From JBBIWA01 sp037439425 (GTDB taxonomy: Bacteria > Acidobacteriota > Blastocatellia > RBC074), in NCBI GenBank assembly GCA_037439425.1, contig JBBIWA010000012.1, forward strand, positions 35,282 through 99,281: a stretch of 64,000 bases of DNA, read 5' to 3'. The notes under the pieces were generated by a model that saw nothing but the letters and a program-made list of their open reading frames with translations, was not told the origin of the DNA and ran no database searches. Shown here one piece after another: positions 27,695 to 37,446 of the stretch. Position 1 is the first letter of the stretch; each line of letters opens with the position of its first letter. The position numbers and the translations under genes were made by a program.

Positions 27695-28010
27695 TCAGCT
27701 CGGCCACCGCTCGCCAGGATTGGCTTCGAGCGTAAGATCAATCTCGGCGCGTGATGCGAAAGCCGCGAGCCTCCGCGCCGAAGAGATGAGGCTTGCCTGC
27801 CCAGAGCCCTTGTAGCACTGCAACCTCCACTGGACCGTGCCCACCAAGACCTCTACGGTCTCGGCAATGAGTCGGTAAGTCCACCCTCTGTCGCGCAGCA
27901 GCAAGATATGACACTGCTTGGCCAGGCCTGCGTCCTTGGCCTTGCGGAGAGTTCGCACAAGATGGAGCCGCTCCCAACAGCTCAAATGAAGCTAGACTCC
28001 CCTGTTCTGT
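27695..28010 (-). pseudogene. IS630-type transposase N-terminal fragment
   Basis: The frame RTLRKAKDAGLAKQCHILLL, then RDRGWTYRLIAETVEVLVGT and VQWRLQCYKGSGQASLISS, matches the HTH region of IS630-like transposases. No catalytic domain follows. A second overlapping minus frame (27738-28115) has no recognisable content. Confidence 0.6.
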
Positions 28011-28204
28011 CCTGCGGTGGACCTTGGTGTGGGGATATCCTTCTTGGTGGAAGGAGAGCCACCATTCATCTCTACACATTGAACATTTCCATCTTTTGTG
28101 TGATATTGTCCCCATCTTTAAGATTCAGTCATCGTTCATTAGTTTAAGCTAGCTCGCCCTAGATATCAGTTTTGGCCTCGAAACCTTAGCTATCGGAGGG
28201 AACC

Positions 28205-30742
28205 ATGCGTCGCCAATTTCTCATTTCGCTAACATTTCTCGGCATGCTCAGTCTCACCACCTGGGCTTTTGTAATGACTCAGCAGAGCGCTGCTCCCGCG
28301 AGTCTCGTTGTAGATCGAACAAAGGGCGAAGCCTGGGCTTTTGTAATGACTCAGCAGAGCGTTGCTCCGGCAGGAAGCAAGTCTAACTCTGATTCCAACT
28401 ACCGCGCGCTGCGGAGCGGGACCATCGGCGAAAGTTACACGGTGAATAACCTCACGCTCAAGCGCGATGTTGGGGCGTTAACGCTGCGCAACGGACGGAT
28501 CAGTTTCCTGACGCCGGTGCTGGGGCGTGTCACGATGGCAGTGTTTATGGGTGAGGGGGAATTCGCGCTTAATCCCACACTCAACCTTGAGCGCGACTAC
28601 CTCCGGCTCATCACCGATAAAGACACGGTCAATGAGCCATTCGACCGATTGGTTCTCTGCTTCACGGATGAGACCTATCAGGAGATCAAACGCCAAGCGC
28701 AGGCAACCAGCGTGGACGCCTCGGCTAATGATGTGCTGCGTGACTTCCGAAAACGGATGCGCTCGCGCCCGGAGAACCCCAAAAGTCTTCTCGAGTCCCT
28801 GCTCACTTCTGAAAAGATCGAAAATATTGAGGCTGAGATCCTGGCCAGCCTCTATAATCCGAAGCGAGCGAGTTTCTTCAGCGCCTACATCTTTGGCAAG
28901 AAGTATAATGACCTGCGCTACCACATCCGGCCACATGGAACCTTACCGCAGTTGCCTGCGCCTGAAGAGGTCGCCTTGATCAACGTGGATCCAGGTGGCA
29001 AAGAGGAAGGCATTCTTTATCTGGCCCATCTTGCAAGCGAGTACCAGAACCAGAGTGCGAGTTCCGAGGAAGACAAACGCCTCATTGATGCTGAGCACTA
29101 TCGCATTGACACCACCATTCGCGGCGAGAGGCTAAGCGCCACTGCGGAGTTGACCTTTACGGCGCTAGCTGATGGCGAGCGAGTGCTCAGCTTCGGGCTG
29201 CTGCCCACGCTGCGCGTGACGCGCGTGAGCCTGGATAATAAAGGCGAGATTGACTATATCCAGGAAGCGAAGAAAGAAGATAGCTCGTTCTACGCGGTGC
29301 TGCCCGAAGCCACTGTCAAAGGGCGCAAGTATAAGCTGATCGTCGAATATCAAGGTGATAAGGTGATCGAGGATGCGGGCGGTGGCAACTTCGCCGTCGG
29401 TGCGCGCACCAGTTGGTATCCGAGCGTTAATGCCTTCAATGACCGCGCCACCTTTGATCTCACTTTCAAGGTGCCGAGCCGATTTCTGCTGGTCGGAGTC
29501 GGCAAGTTGGTGAGAGAGGCGCGCGAAGGTGATCTCGCCTTCTCACAATGGGTCTCGGACGTGCCGCTGGCCGTTGCCGGGTTCAACTATGGGCGCTTCA
29601 AGAAGAAGGAGATAACCGATGAGGCCACGAAGTACCTGATCGAAGGATATGCGACTTCCGAGTTACCGGATTATATGCGCGAAGCTGGGTCTATTGGTGG
29701 GATGTCACCCACGCGCCTGACCGAGAAAGTGATGGTGGAAGCCCAGAACTCAGTCCGCATCTTCAACCACTGGTTCGGCGAAGCGCCTTATGGTCGCATC
29801 GCCATTACGCAACAGCCTCAATTCAACTTCGGCCAATCCTGGCCGACACTGGTTTATTTACCAATTATCTCCTTCTTCGACTCGACCCAGCGGTGGCAGA
29901 TGTTCGGCATGAGTAAAGGGTTGACGGAGTTCATCCAGGAAGTGACGCCGCACGAAGTCGCTCATCAGTGGTGGGGACATATCGTAGGCTGGTCTTCGTT
30001 CCACGATCAGTGGATCTCCGAAGGCTTTGCCGACTTCTCAGCCAGCATTTATCTCCAGGCCGTGGAGCAAAAAGACCCCAACAAGTATCTTCGTTTCTGG
30101 GAACAGAACCGCAAGACGATTTTGGAGAAGAATCAATTTGGCCGCCGCCCGAACGACGCCGGGCCGATCTGGATGGGCTTGCGTTTGAATACTTACAAGA
30201 CGCCTGGCGCCTATGGCCAACTCGTCTACCCGAAGGGCGGCTACATCCTGCACATGCTGCGCTGGATGATGTATGAACAGAAGACCGGTGATCAGCGCTT
30301 CATCGAGATGATGCGCGATTTCGTCAAAACGCACTTCCACCGGAACGCTTCAACGGAAAGCTTCAAGCGCGTGGTCGAGAAACATATGAAACCATCTATG
30401 AATCTCGACGGTAACGGCCGGATGGATTGGTTCTTCAATCAGTGGGTTTATGGCACAGAGGTCCCACGTTACCGGTTAGATTACACTCTTACGCCACAGC
30501 CGGATGGAAAGGTGTCGTTGACCGCGACGCTTACACAAAGCGAAGTCTCACCTAGTTTCAAGATGTTGGTGCCGGTCTATCTCGACTTCGATGGAAAGCT
30601 CATGCGGCTCGGAGACATCAACATCACCGGCAGCACGACCACACCCGAATTTAAAGTCATGCTGCCGCAACGGCCCAAACGGGTTCTGATCAATGCTCAC
30701 CACGATGTGTTGGCGACTGAAAGCCTGAGCGTTGGCAAATGA
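28205..30742 (+). CDS. M1-family metallopeptidase, secreted
   Basis: 845 residues from the ATG at 28205 after GGAGGG. The zinc motif HEVAHQWWG is followed, 18 residues on, by the Glu of EGFAD, giving HExxH-x18-E of gluzincin M1 peptidases. The canonical GxMEN exopeptidase loop is not apparent before it, so substrate binding may differ from classical aminopeptidases. The N-terminal 45 residues carry a signal peptide and a 24-residue in-frame duplication (WAFVMTQQSxAPA appears twice). The region 60-300 is unassigned and the C-terminus has a beta-sandwich-like segment. Confidence 0.9.
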   Translation: MRRQFLISLTFLGMLSLTTWAFVMTQQSAAPASLVVDRTKGEAWAFVMTQQSVAPAGSKSNSDSNYRALRSGTIGESYTVNNLTLKRDVGALTLRNGRISFLTPVLGRVTMAVFMGEGEFALNPTLNLERDYLRLITDKDTVNEPFDRLVLCFTDETYQEIKRQAQATSVDASANDVLRDFRKRMRSRPENPKSLLESLLTSEKIENIEAEILASLYNPKRASFFSAYIFGKKYNDLRYHIRPHGTLPQLPAPEEVALINVDPGGKEEGILYLAHLASEYQNQSASSEEDKRLIDAEHYRIDTTIRGERLSATAELTFTALADGERVLSFGLLPTLRVTRVSLDNKGEIDYIQEAKKEDSSFYAVLPEATVKGRKYKLIVEYQGDKVIEDAGGGNFAVGARTSWYPSVNAFNDRATFDLTFKVPSRFLLVGVGKLVREAREGDLAFSQWVSDVPLAVAGFNYGRFKKKEITDEATKYLIEGYATSELPDYMREAGSIGGMSPTRLTEKVMVEAQNSVRIFNHWFGEAPYGRIAITQQPQFNFGQSWPTLVYLPIISFFDSTQRWQMFGMSKGLTEFIQEVTPHEVAHQWWGHIVGWSSFHDQWISEGFADFSASIYLQAVEQKDPNKYLRFWEQNRKTILEKNQFGRRPNDAGPIWMGLRLNTYKTPGAYGQLVYPKGGYILHMLRWMMYEQKTGDQRFIEMMRDFVKTHFHRNASTESFKRVVEKHMKPSMNLDGNGRMDWFFNQWVYGTEVPRYRLDYTLTPQPDGKVSLTATLTQSEVSPSFKMLVPVYLDFDGKLMRLGDINITGSTTTPEFKVMLPQRPKRVLINAHHDVLATESLSVGK

Positions 30743-30876
30743 AACTACTGAAGAGAGCCCGCCGATGGCGCGGATAGAGTACCTACTTTGACGAAGAGCT
30801 GGAGAAAGAATCTGCACCATTCGTGTGATTCGCGGGTAGTCTATTTGAGTTAGTCAGGTTTTTAGCAAGGAGGAAT

Positions 30877-31227
30877 GTGAAACACTACAAGCTACAAGAA
30901 ATCCCTGAAGAACAGGTCACTGATCTTTTTGCGCGCCGCTTCTTCACAGGCGAAAAGATCACTCTGGCTTTCATCAACATGAAGACCGGCTGCGTGGTGC
31001 CTGAGCATCAGCACGAGAGCGAACAGTTCAGCTACGTGGCTACCGGCGCGCTGCGCTTCACCATCGGCGGCCAGGAGCTGGTGGTCAAGGCTGGCGAGGT
31101 GGTTCACATCCCATCGCACGTTCCCCACTCCGCCGTGGCTATTGAAGACATGACCGGCATTGATGTCTTCAGCCCGATCCGGCAGGACTGGCTCGACGGC
31201 AGTGATGATTACCTGAGACAGAAGTAG
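30877..31227 (+). CDS. Small cupin-domain protein
   Basis: 116 residues starting with GTG at 30877, closely preceded by AAGGAGG. A single cupin: motif 1 PEHQHESEQFSYVATGALRF and motif 2 GEVVHIPSHVPHSAVA, with His/Glu/His metal ligands present. The reaction is unknown; members bind metals in isomerases, dioxygenases or regulators. It is convergent with the acyl-CoA synthetase fusion and a short hairpin separates them. Confidence 0.85.
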   Translation: MKHYKLQEIPEEQVTDLFARRFFTGEKITLAFINMKTGCVVPEHQHESEQFSYVATGALRFTIGGQELVVKAGEVVHIPSHVPHSAVAIEDMTGIDVFSPIRQDWLDGSDDYLRQK

Positions 31228-31236
31228 AGAGCGATC

Positions 31237-31254
31237 CTTTCAGGCCGCTGAAAG
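31237..31254. terminator. Short hairpin between convergent genes
   Basis: CTTTCAGGCCGCTGAAAG (7-bp stem, 4-nt loop) overlaps the stop of the minus-strand gene and lies 9 bp past the cupin stop. It has no clear U-run, so it is a weak terminator candidate that could serve both strands. Confidence 0.4.
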
Positions 31255-33942
31255 CCGGATGCGCGCATCAATGAGCGAGATGCCCTCACCCGCCGGATGG
31301 ACGATCACCGGATTCAAGTCGATCTCTGCAATGCGCGGCACAGCTTCCGCCAGCGCGCCGAGCTGTAGCAGTAATCGCTCAACGGCGGCGACATCCGCAG
31401 GCGGCGAGCCGCGGTATCCTCTCAACAGCCGGTCCGCGCGCGTGGCGCGGATCATCTCCTTCACATCGCGGTCCGTCAGCGGCAGGACGCGAAAGACCAC
31501 ATCATCGAGCAATTCCACCAGCACCCCGCCTGTGCCGAAGGCCACCAGTGGGCCAAAGACCGGATCGTGCGTGACCCCGGCCAGGACCTCAACACCTGAG
31601 CGCGCCATCGGCATCACGCTCGCTGCTGCAAGCTCGATCTGATGCTCAGCCAGTTGCGCCGCGAGGCGCTCATAAGCGGCCGCTGCCTCTGCGGGCGCGA
31701 CGTTGAGGATGACTCCGCCCACATCGGATTTGTGAAGGATGGCCGGTTCGACCACCTTCAATGCGACTGGAGCGCCGATTTCTTTAGCGGCTACGGCTGC
31801 CTCTTCCGGTGAACGCACAGTTTGCGCCACCAGCACTTCGATCTCCACTGCGCCCAGCAGGGTGGCGACATCGGCTTGCGCGAGCCAGCCATCGGCGAGA
31901 TTGGTCGCCAGCACCTGTTCGACGGCAGCTTTATCAATCGGGATGTTGGCGCTGTTGCCCAGCAGCGTGGCGCGCCACATACCATAGCGTGCTGCGGCTC
32001 CCAAAGCAGCGACTGCGCCTTCGGGGAAATCATAGACGGGCACGCTTCGGTCTCCAGCCGGAATCGAGACCAGTGGCGATTCAGGATCCAGAAAGACCGC
32101 CGCCACGGTGCGGCGCAAGCCAGGCCGTTTGGCCAGTACTTCGCTCACCGCTTGAGCAACCTCAGCCGAGGGAGTAAGCAGCGGCGGAATAAAAATGATC
32201 AGCAGGCTGTCCAGCTCAGGCTCATCACATAATACTTCCAGACACTGCCGGTAGGCCTCGGCATCTGCGCTGGCGATCATATCAACCGGATTGGCGACGG
32301 AAGCCTCGCGGGGAAGAAGCTGGCGCAAGCGAGCCTGCGTCGCTTCGCCAAGCGTGGGCACTTCCAAATCTGCAGCTACAGCGGCATCAACGGCCAGAAT
32401 GGCTGGGCCGCCCGCATTGGTCAAAATCCCTAATCGGCGTCCCGCTGGGATGGGTTGCGTCGCTAGCAGGCGGACGACCGAAAAGACCTCAGCCAGCGTA
32501 TCGGCGCGGATGATGCCGGTCTGCTCAAACAATGCGTTGACAGCCTTGTCTGAATTGGCCAGCGCGGCTGTATGACTGGAAGCCGCTCGCGCTCCGGCGG
32601 CCGTCCGGCCAGACTTGACTGCGACGATCGGTTTAGCGCGTGCCACACGCCGCGCAATCGGAGCGAAGCGGCGCGGATTGCCAAAACTTTCCAGGTAAAG
32701 CAGAATCACCTTCGTTGCTTCGTCGGCTTCCCAATATTGCAACAGGTCATTACCGGAGACATCAGCTTTATTGCCCACGCTGATGAAGGAGGAGATACCA
32801 AGGCCTAACTGGCTGGCGCGATTGAGCAGCGCCAAGCCCAGGGCGCCGGATTGCGAACTCATGGCCACATTGCCTGCTGGCGGATTAGCCGGGGCGAAGG
32901 TGCCAAGCAGGCGCGTCCCGCTCGCCGTGTTGACCAGCCCCATACAATTGGGGCCGACCAGTCGCATCCCTGATGCCCGGCAGATATTGAGCAGCTCTGA
33001 TTGCGCGGCTGCACCTTCAGGCCCGATTTCAGCAAACCCAGCCGAGATCACGCACAAAGCCCGCACCCCGGCCCCTGCGCATTGCCGGGCCACTCCAAGT
33101 ACGTGTTGAGCCGGAACCGCGATGAAAGCCAGTTCTGGTACTTCAGGCAAATCAGCAACGCTCGCATAAGCGTGCACCCCGGCGACCGAAGCGGCTGCCG
33201 GGTTGACCGGATAGATGGTGCCTTCAAAGCCCCAGCGCAACAGATTGCGAAAGAGCGCGCCGCCTACCGAGTTGGGATTGCGGCTGGCGCCGATCACCGC
33301 AACGCAGCGTGGCGCAAAGACGTGCTGCAAGGAGGCACGTTCGGCTTCAGCTTCCTGGGCGGCAGCTCTGGCTTCGGCGATCGCGCTGCGCGCAATGGGA
33401 AACTCAACATGGGTTACGCCGTAACTGATATTGGCCGAGAGAGCATAGCCAGCCTTGCGAAAGACCGAGAGCATCAACCGATTGTCACTCAGCACATCGG
33501 CGCTGAAACGATTGATACCGTGCTGGCGGGCGATCTCGGCCAGGGTATCGAGCAGTTGCGTACCGATCCCGCGCTTCTGCATGGAGTCTTCCACCAGGAA
33601 AGAGACCTCAGCAACATCAGGCCGCTCCCGGATGGCGTGGTAGCGTCCCACAGCTACGATACGCTCATCCCGCCCCTCTCCCTGCAGCACCACCAGCGCC
33701 ACGTGCCGTGAGCCATCCACTGCCACCAGTTGATCAAGCAGAGCATCAGGCAGTGACCTGATCAATTGCAGAAAGCGATAGCGAATCGTCTCTGGCGAGC
33801 AGCGATTGAAAAGCGCAATCAACCCCTCTCGATCCTCAGGGCGCAACGAGCGGAGCCGAAGCATAGAACCATCGCGCAACAAGATGTCCTTGGAGAAGTG
33901 CTCAACGGTTTGGGCGGCAGGATTCTGTCTGGGTGTTGACAT
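31240..33942 (-). CDS. GNAT acetyltransferase fused to NDP-forming acyl-CoA synthetase
   Basis: 900 residues. Domain order: GNAT (about 20-185; SFLVEDSMQKRGIGTQLLDT), CoA-binding (about 205-300; CVAVIGASRNPNSVGGALFR), succinyl-CoA ligase-like domains (about 345-500; MSSQSGALGLALLNRASQLG, with the phospho-His candidate in AASSHTAALA), and ATP-grasp (about 665-895). This is the acetate-CoA ligase (NDP-forming) alpha-beta fusion with an N-terminal lysine acetyltransferase, as in Pat/PatZ-like proteins, although Pat usually carries GNAT at the C-terminus. It could make acyl-CoA reversibly with ATP, acetylate proteins, or regulate the AMP-forming ligases. Confidence 0.92.
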   Translation of the reverse strand: MSTPRQNPAAQTVEHFSKDILLRDGSMLRLRSLRPEDREGLIALFNRCSPETIRYRFLQLIRSLPDALLDQLVAVDGSRHVALVVLQGEGRDERIVAVGRYHAIRERPDVAEVSFLVEDSMQKRGIGTQLLDTLAEIARQHGINRFSADVLSDNRLMLSVFRKAGYALSANISYGVTHVEFPIARSAIAEARAAAQEAEAERASLQHVFAPRCVAVIGASRNPNSVGGALFRNLLRWGFEGTIYPVNPAAASVAGVHAYASVADLPEVPELAFIAVPAQHVLGVARQCAGAGVRALCVISAGFAEIGPEGAAAQSELLNICRASGMRLVGPNCMGLVNTASGTRLLGTFAPANPPAGNVAMSSQSGALGLALLNRASQLGLGISSFISVGNKADVSGNDLLQYWEADEATKVILLYLESFGNPRRFAPIARRVARAKPIVAVKSGRTAAGARAASSHTAALANSDKAVNALFEQTGIIRADTLAEVFSVVRLLATQPIPAGRRLGILTNAGGPAILAVDAAVAADLEVPTLGEATQARLRQLLPREASVANPVDMIASADAEAYRQCLEVLCDEPELDSLLIIFIPPLLTPSAEVAQAVSEVLAKRPGLRRTVAAVFLDPESPLVSIPAGDRSVPVYDFPEGAVAALGAAARYGMWRATLLGNSANIPIDKAAVEQVLATNLADGWLAQADVATLLGAVEIEVLVAQTVRSPEEAAVAAKEIGAPVALKVVEPAILHKSDVGGVILNVAPAEAAAAYERLAAQLAEHQIELAAASVMPMARSGVEVLAGVTHDPVFGPLVAFGTGGVLVELLDDVVFRVLPLTDRDVKEMIRATRADRLLRGYRGSPPADVAAVERLLLQLGALAEAVPRIAEIDLNPVIVHPAGEGISLIDARIRLSAA

Positions 33943-33980
33943 AGCAATTATCCTTAAAGCTGTTTCTCACCGTGGCGAGC

Positions 33981-34829
33981 TCAGGGAAGAATAGCGATGA
34001 TCCTGACCGGTCCGCCAGTTCCGCCCCTGATCTTCATCGGCAGCGCAATCAGCGTCGCTCCCGCATCGGGCAGTCTATCCAGATTGGCTACGTTCTCTAA
34101 GCCGTAGATATTGGCGCCATTCAAAATCTGGTGAGCGATAAAATCTTGTGACTGGCCATAATCAATGCTTGCCGTATCAATGCCGATACCATCGATCTTT
34201 CGCTGACTGGCCAGAAACTCCGCCGCTTCGCGCGAGAGACCGGGAAAATGCAGCTTGGTGGCATCACCCGGCGTGTCGCTGCCCAGGTAGCGTTTTTTGT
34301 CGGGCCAGAATTTGCCCCAGCCGGTGCGAATGAGCACGATCGCGCCGTCGGGAATCCGCCCGTGCTTCTTCTCCCAGCCGGTGAGGTCTTCAACTTTCAC
34401 CTGATAGTCGGGATTGTTGGCGCAAGCCTGGGTCACATCAATTACCACAGCCGGACCAATCAGCCGTGAGAGAGGAATTTCATCTGTCGTGGCTTTCCCT
34501 TCACCGAAATGAATCGGGCTATCGATGTGTGTGCCGCCGTGCTCGCTGGCTGTGTATCTGGCAGCCGTGTACCAGTACCCAGCTGCCGATTTCCCCCAGG
34601 CCTCTTTTTCCCAGCGGAAGGGATTGGCCGTCGGCCAGTAGATGGTCATCTCATCGAAACTGTAGGTCAAATCGATGACCTTCGCTTCGTCAATCACCTG
34701 CTTCACGGTGGCGCTCTTGCCTGCTGCTTGATTGTGGCTTAGCCTTTGAGGGGGCCAGGCTGACAGAGTCAGCCATGATCCAATGAATAGTGTCGCCAGG
34801 ATTGTGATTGACTGCTGAAGATAATTCAT
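33981..34829 (-). CDS. Secreted cyclase-family (kynurenine formamidase-like) hydrolase
   Basis: 282 residues from the ATG at 34829 (GGAGGG ribosome-binding site) with a signal peptide (about 1-27). The cyclase/formamidase metal motif HGGTHIDSPIHF (about 95-107) is followed by IPDGAIVLIRTGW and GIGIDTASIDYGQSQDF. Members hydrolyse cyclic amides or formyl-kynurenine using metal. Being exported, it probably acts on an exogenous aromatic or cyclic compound. It is divergent from an amidohydrolase. Confidence 0.88.
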   Translation of the reverse strand: MNYLQQSITILATLFIGSWLTLSAWPPQRLSHNQAAGKSATVKQVIDEAKVIDLTYSFDEMTIYWPTANPFRWEKEAWGKSAAGYWYTAARYTASEHGGTHIDSPIHFGEGKATTDEIPLSRLIGPAVVIDVTQACANNPDYQVKVEDLTGWEKKHGRIPDGAIVLIRTGWGKFWPDKKRYLGSDTPGDATKLHFPGLSREAAEFLASQRKIDGIGIDTASIDYGQSQDFIAHQILNGANIYGLENVANLDRLPDAGATLIALPMKIRGGTGGPVRIIAILP

Positions 34830-34985
34830 GGCTTTAACCCTCCGAGTCTTATACTTGAGCTGGCGCTTGAGCAGCTCAGTTGCTGATCTGCTTGTTGATG
34901 ATCAAGTCTCAGTCTAGTAGATACGTCATCGAGCCGCCAGTTGTCTATAGTGCGCAGTCTTTTGTTCTCAGAAAGGTGAAACCAC

Positions 34986-35852
34986 ATGGCTCAAGCAATT
35001 GATATGCACGTTCATTTGCCCACGGTCACTTTTTTAGAAGGGGCGATCAAACCTTACGTGCCGGCCGCCGAAAAGTTCTTTCGCATGAGAGTGACGCTGC
35101 GCGATATGGAAGAGGTAGCAGCACATTATGCAAAACTCGACATCATCGGCGTGTTGCTAGCCTGGGACGCGGAAACGGCCACAGGCTTGCCACCACTTAA
35201 GAATGATGAAGTGGCCGGCATCGTCAGGAAGTACCCGCGCCAGTTCGCCGGCTTTGCCAGCGTGGATCCGTGGAAAGGAAGACGGGCGATTGAAGAAATC
35301 GAGCGCGCCATTACCGAGCTAGGTTTGATCGGCGCGAAGTTTCATCCGGGCATTCAAGCCTTCTATCCTAACGATAAGCGGTTTTACCCACTCTACGAAA
35401 AGATTTGTGAGCTAGGAGTAGCAGCACTTTTTCATACAGGGACTACCGGATTGGGCGCAGGCACGCCGGGCGGCACGGGGATCCGGCTCGATTACACGCG
35501 ACCTATCTACCTGGATCAGGTAGCGGCTGATTTTCCTGAGCTAACGATCATCGGCGCGCACCCGGCCTGGCCGTGGCACGAGGAGATGCTGGCCATTATT
35601 GCTCACAAGGCCAATGTCTTTATGGACCTTTCAGGGTGGTCGCCTAAATACATTCCCAAAGTGATTATGGATGAAGCACGCAAGCGCTTGCAGGATCGCA
35701 TGCTGTTCGGCAGCGATTACCCTTTCATTATGCCAGAGCGCTGGCTGGCGGATTTCGATGCACTAGAGGGATTTGCGCCCGAAGTGCGCCGGAAGATTTT
35801 GCACGATAATGCGGCGCGCATCTTGAAGCTGGAGACTGCGCCATCAGCGTGA
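34986..35852 (+). CDS. Amidohydrolase (ACMSD/oxalomesaconate-hydratase-like TIM barrel)
   Basis: 288 residues from the ATG at 34986. The metal site starts with DMHVH (residues 6-10); later ligands appear in GAKFHPGIQAF, ALFHTGTTG, GAHPAWPWHEE and FGSDYPF. The amidohydrolase-2 pattern fits decarboxylases or hydratases of aromatic catabolism. No signal peptide, so cytosolic. Its position opposite the cyclase-family hydrolase suggests a shared aromatic pathway, but this is inference. Confidence 0.88.
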   Translation: MAQAIDMHVHLPTVTFLEGAIKPYVPAAEKFFRMRVTLRDMEEVAAHYAKLDIIGVLLAWDAETATGLPPLKNDEVAGIVRKYPRQFAGFASVDPWKGRRAIEEIERAITELGLIGAKFHPGIQAFYPNDKRFYPLYEKICELGVAALFHTGTTGLGAGTPGGTGIRLDYTRPIYLDQVAADFPELTIIGAHPAWPWHEEMLAIIAHKANVFMDLSGWSPKYIPKVIMDEARKRLQDRMLFGSDYPFIMPERWLADFDALEGFAPEVRRKILHDNAARILKLETAPSA

Positions 35853-36609
35853 AGCCGACGTGCCAGATGTTGTGTTACTCCGTGCGGCGCCATCTGAGCA
35901 GCATTGATCCAGCAATTCCCGCTCAAGCGGGAAACGAGGGGCACAGAGTGTGCCGCCGCAGCTGCCTCACTGAGTCAGATGGCGCACTGATGGCGGAATA
36001 TCTTAGACCCTAGCGGCAGCAAACGGCCGCCGCCCGAGCTTCGAGGAAGCTTGTTTGCCCGCAAGTGGGCTTCGGTACCGCTCATTAATAACCTGGCCGC
36101 TTCATCGCCATCTTTCTCCGCTCGCTGCGGAGCGGAGCCTTGCCTGATTAAGGACCGTTGGGTTCTCTGCTCAAATGCCACAACCACAATGCTGCGAGAG
36201 CTCTCCACGACGTGCTTGGAAAGACCTACCCTCAAGATCGTCCACAAGGAGGGCCGCGCTTGGCCTTCACGACACTTCTGATGTAGCTGAGCAGCGCGCC
36301 TCAAACACCTAGTGGGCTAAGCACGCCAACCCACCGAGAGCAGGTAAAAGATCATCGAGAGCTTGGGGCAGGGAAGTGACCACGAGTTGTGTCTCCATTC
36401 ATAGCCGTGCTTCTTGTGGACTTTGAACTGAAGGCCTCTCGATTCGAGAGCGTGAAGGCCCGATGATCTGAGCCACGTTCTCTTGGGTCACTTCCAACTG
36501 CGGTCAGCCACGAGTTGTGATAGATCAGCTTACCTTCCCCGTTGCGGGAAGGTGGGAGTTGTGACGACTTGCGCCCGACAAAGCGGCGCCTGAATTGTAT
36601 CGCCCAATT
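35853..36609. other. Gene-poor spacer
   Basis: Open frames here (for example 35975-36304 minus) lack domains and ribosome-binding sites. A hairpin ACCTTCCCCGTTGCGGGAAG(GT) occurs at about 36532-36553. No gene is supportable. Confidence 0.4.
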
Positions 36610-36930
36610 CAAGAGGCCACGGCCTTGCGCCGTGGAGTTTCACGTTTGTGGCTACAGAGGCGGGCAGGATCATTTTGAGAGATGCCACGGCCTTGCGCCG
36701 TGGAGTTTCACGTTTGGGGCTAACATCAACGTCTTCTCCTAAACGCTCTCAATTCGCGGTTACAGTAGCAAGGATCGTGAGACTCCACTTTGAATTTCGG
36801 ATTGCGAATTGCGAATTTGGTAGCCAGGAGCGTGAGACTCCACGGCGCTAGGCCGTGGCCTCTTCGAGTTGCGGTGATCTGTTCGGTAGCGGAGATCGTG
36901 AGACTCCACGGCGCAAGGCCGTGGCCTCTT
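36610..36930. repeat. Family C hairpin repeats, two pairs in opposite orientation
   Basis: Forward units at about 36612-36655 and 36682-36722 have CCACGGCCTTGCGCCGTGG followed by AGTTTCACGTTTGTGGCTA. Reverse units lie near 36832-36868 and 36898-36930. The stem is CCACGGC/GCCGTGG instead of CCACGAG/CTCGTGG as at 5.2 kb, so both arms changed together. A partly decayed unit (GTGAGACTCCAC without the second arm) is at 36775. Confidence 0.75.
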
Positions 36931-37106
36931 TGCGGCAAAATGTCACCTCTGCAGGCGCGCCCCTATTGTCGCCCCCACCACCACCTATGAATAAGGCGTC
37001 TCGCCTCTGTTGCCCTCGCGCCTCAAACTTCCAGCAGAGTTGGTCTTCCTCGAATGAAAATATTCACTCCCCTCGAAAGCGACCGGGTGATACTTCTCAC
37101 TACTCG

Positions 37107-37446
37107 GTCACAAACCGTACACTCCATCCGACTCTCCGCCGTCCATCGAATTCGCGCGCTAGCTCAAAAGGCTCTGGAAGTCACAAACCGCACCCTCCAT
37201 CCGACTCTCCGCTGTCCGCTCTAAGACCTCAGGATGTGACCTGCCGCAACCATAGTTGCCTACCCCGCCCAGCTTGTCGCGGAAAAGACATCTGCTCGAA
37301 AACCACCGGCTGTAACCTGCCGCAACGGCTCGGTCGGTTACAGTCAAGGCTCTCTCGCATATGCGTATCAGACCGCGAATCGCAAGCTGGACGCGTGAGA
37401 CTTTTAAGAGTTACAGTCAAGGCTCTCTCGCATATGCGTATCAGAC
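37107..37446 (+). repeat. Cluster of paired direct repeats with ~73-bp spacing
   Basis: Three pairs: a 38-bp block starting GTCACAAACCG at 37107 and 37180 (35/38 identical), a GTnACCTGCCGCAAC block at 37236 and 37312, and a perfect 37-bp block starting GTTACAGTCAAGGCTC at 37337 and 37410. All begin GTnAC. The pairs differ from one another, so it is not a conventional CRISPR array. No convincing gene overlaps. Confidence 0.6.

Noticed and set aside
37107..37446. CRISPR array
   Set aside because: Repeats differ between the three pairs, only two copies of each exist, and no cas genes are in the window.
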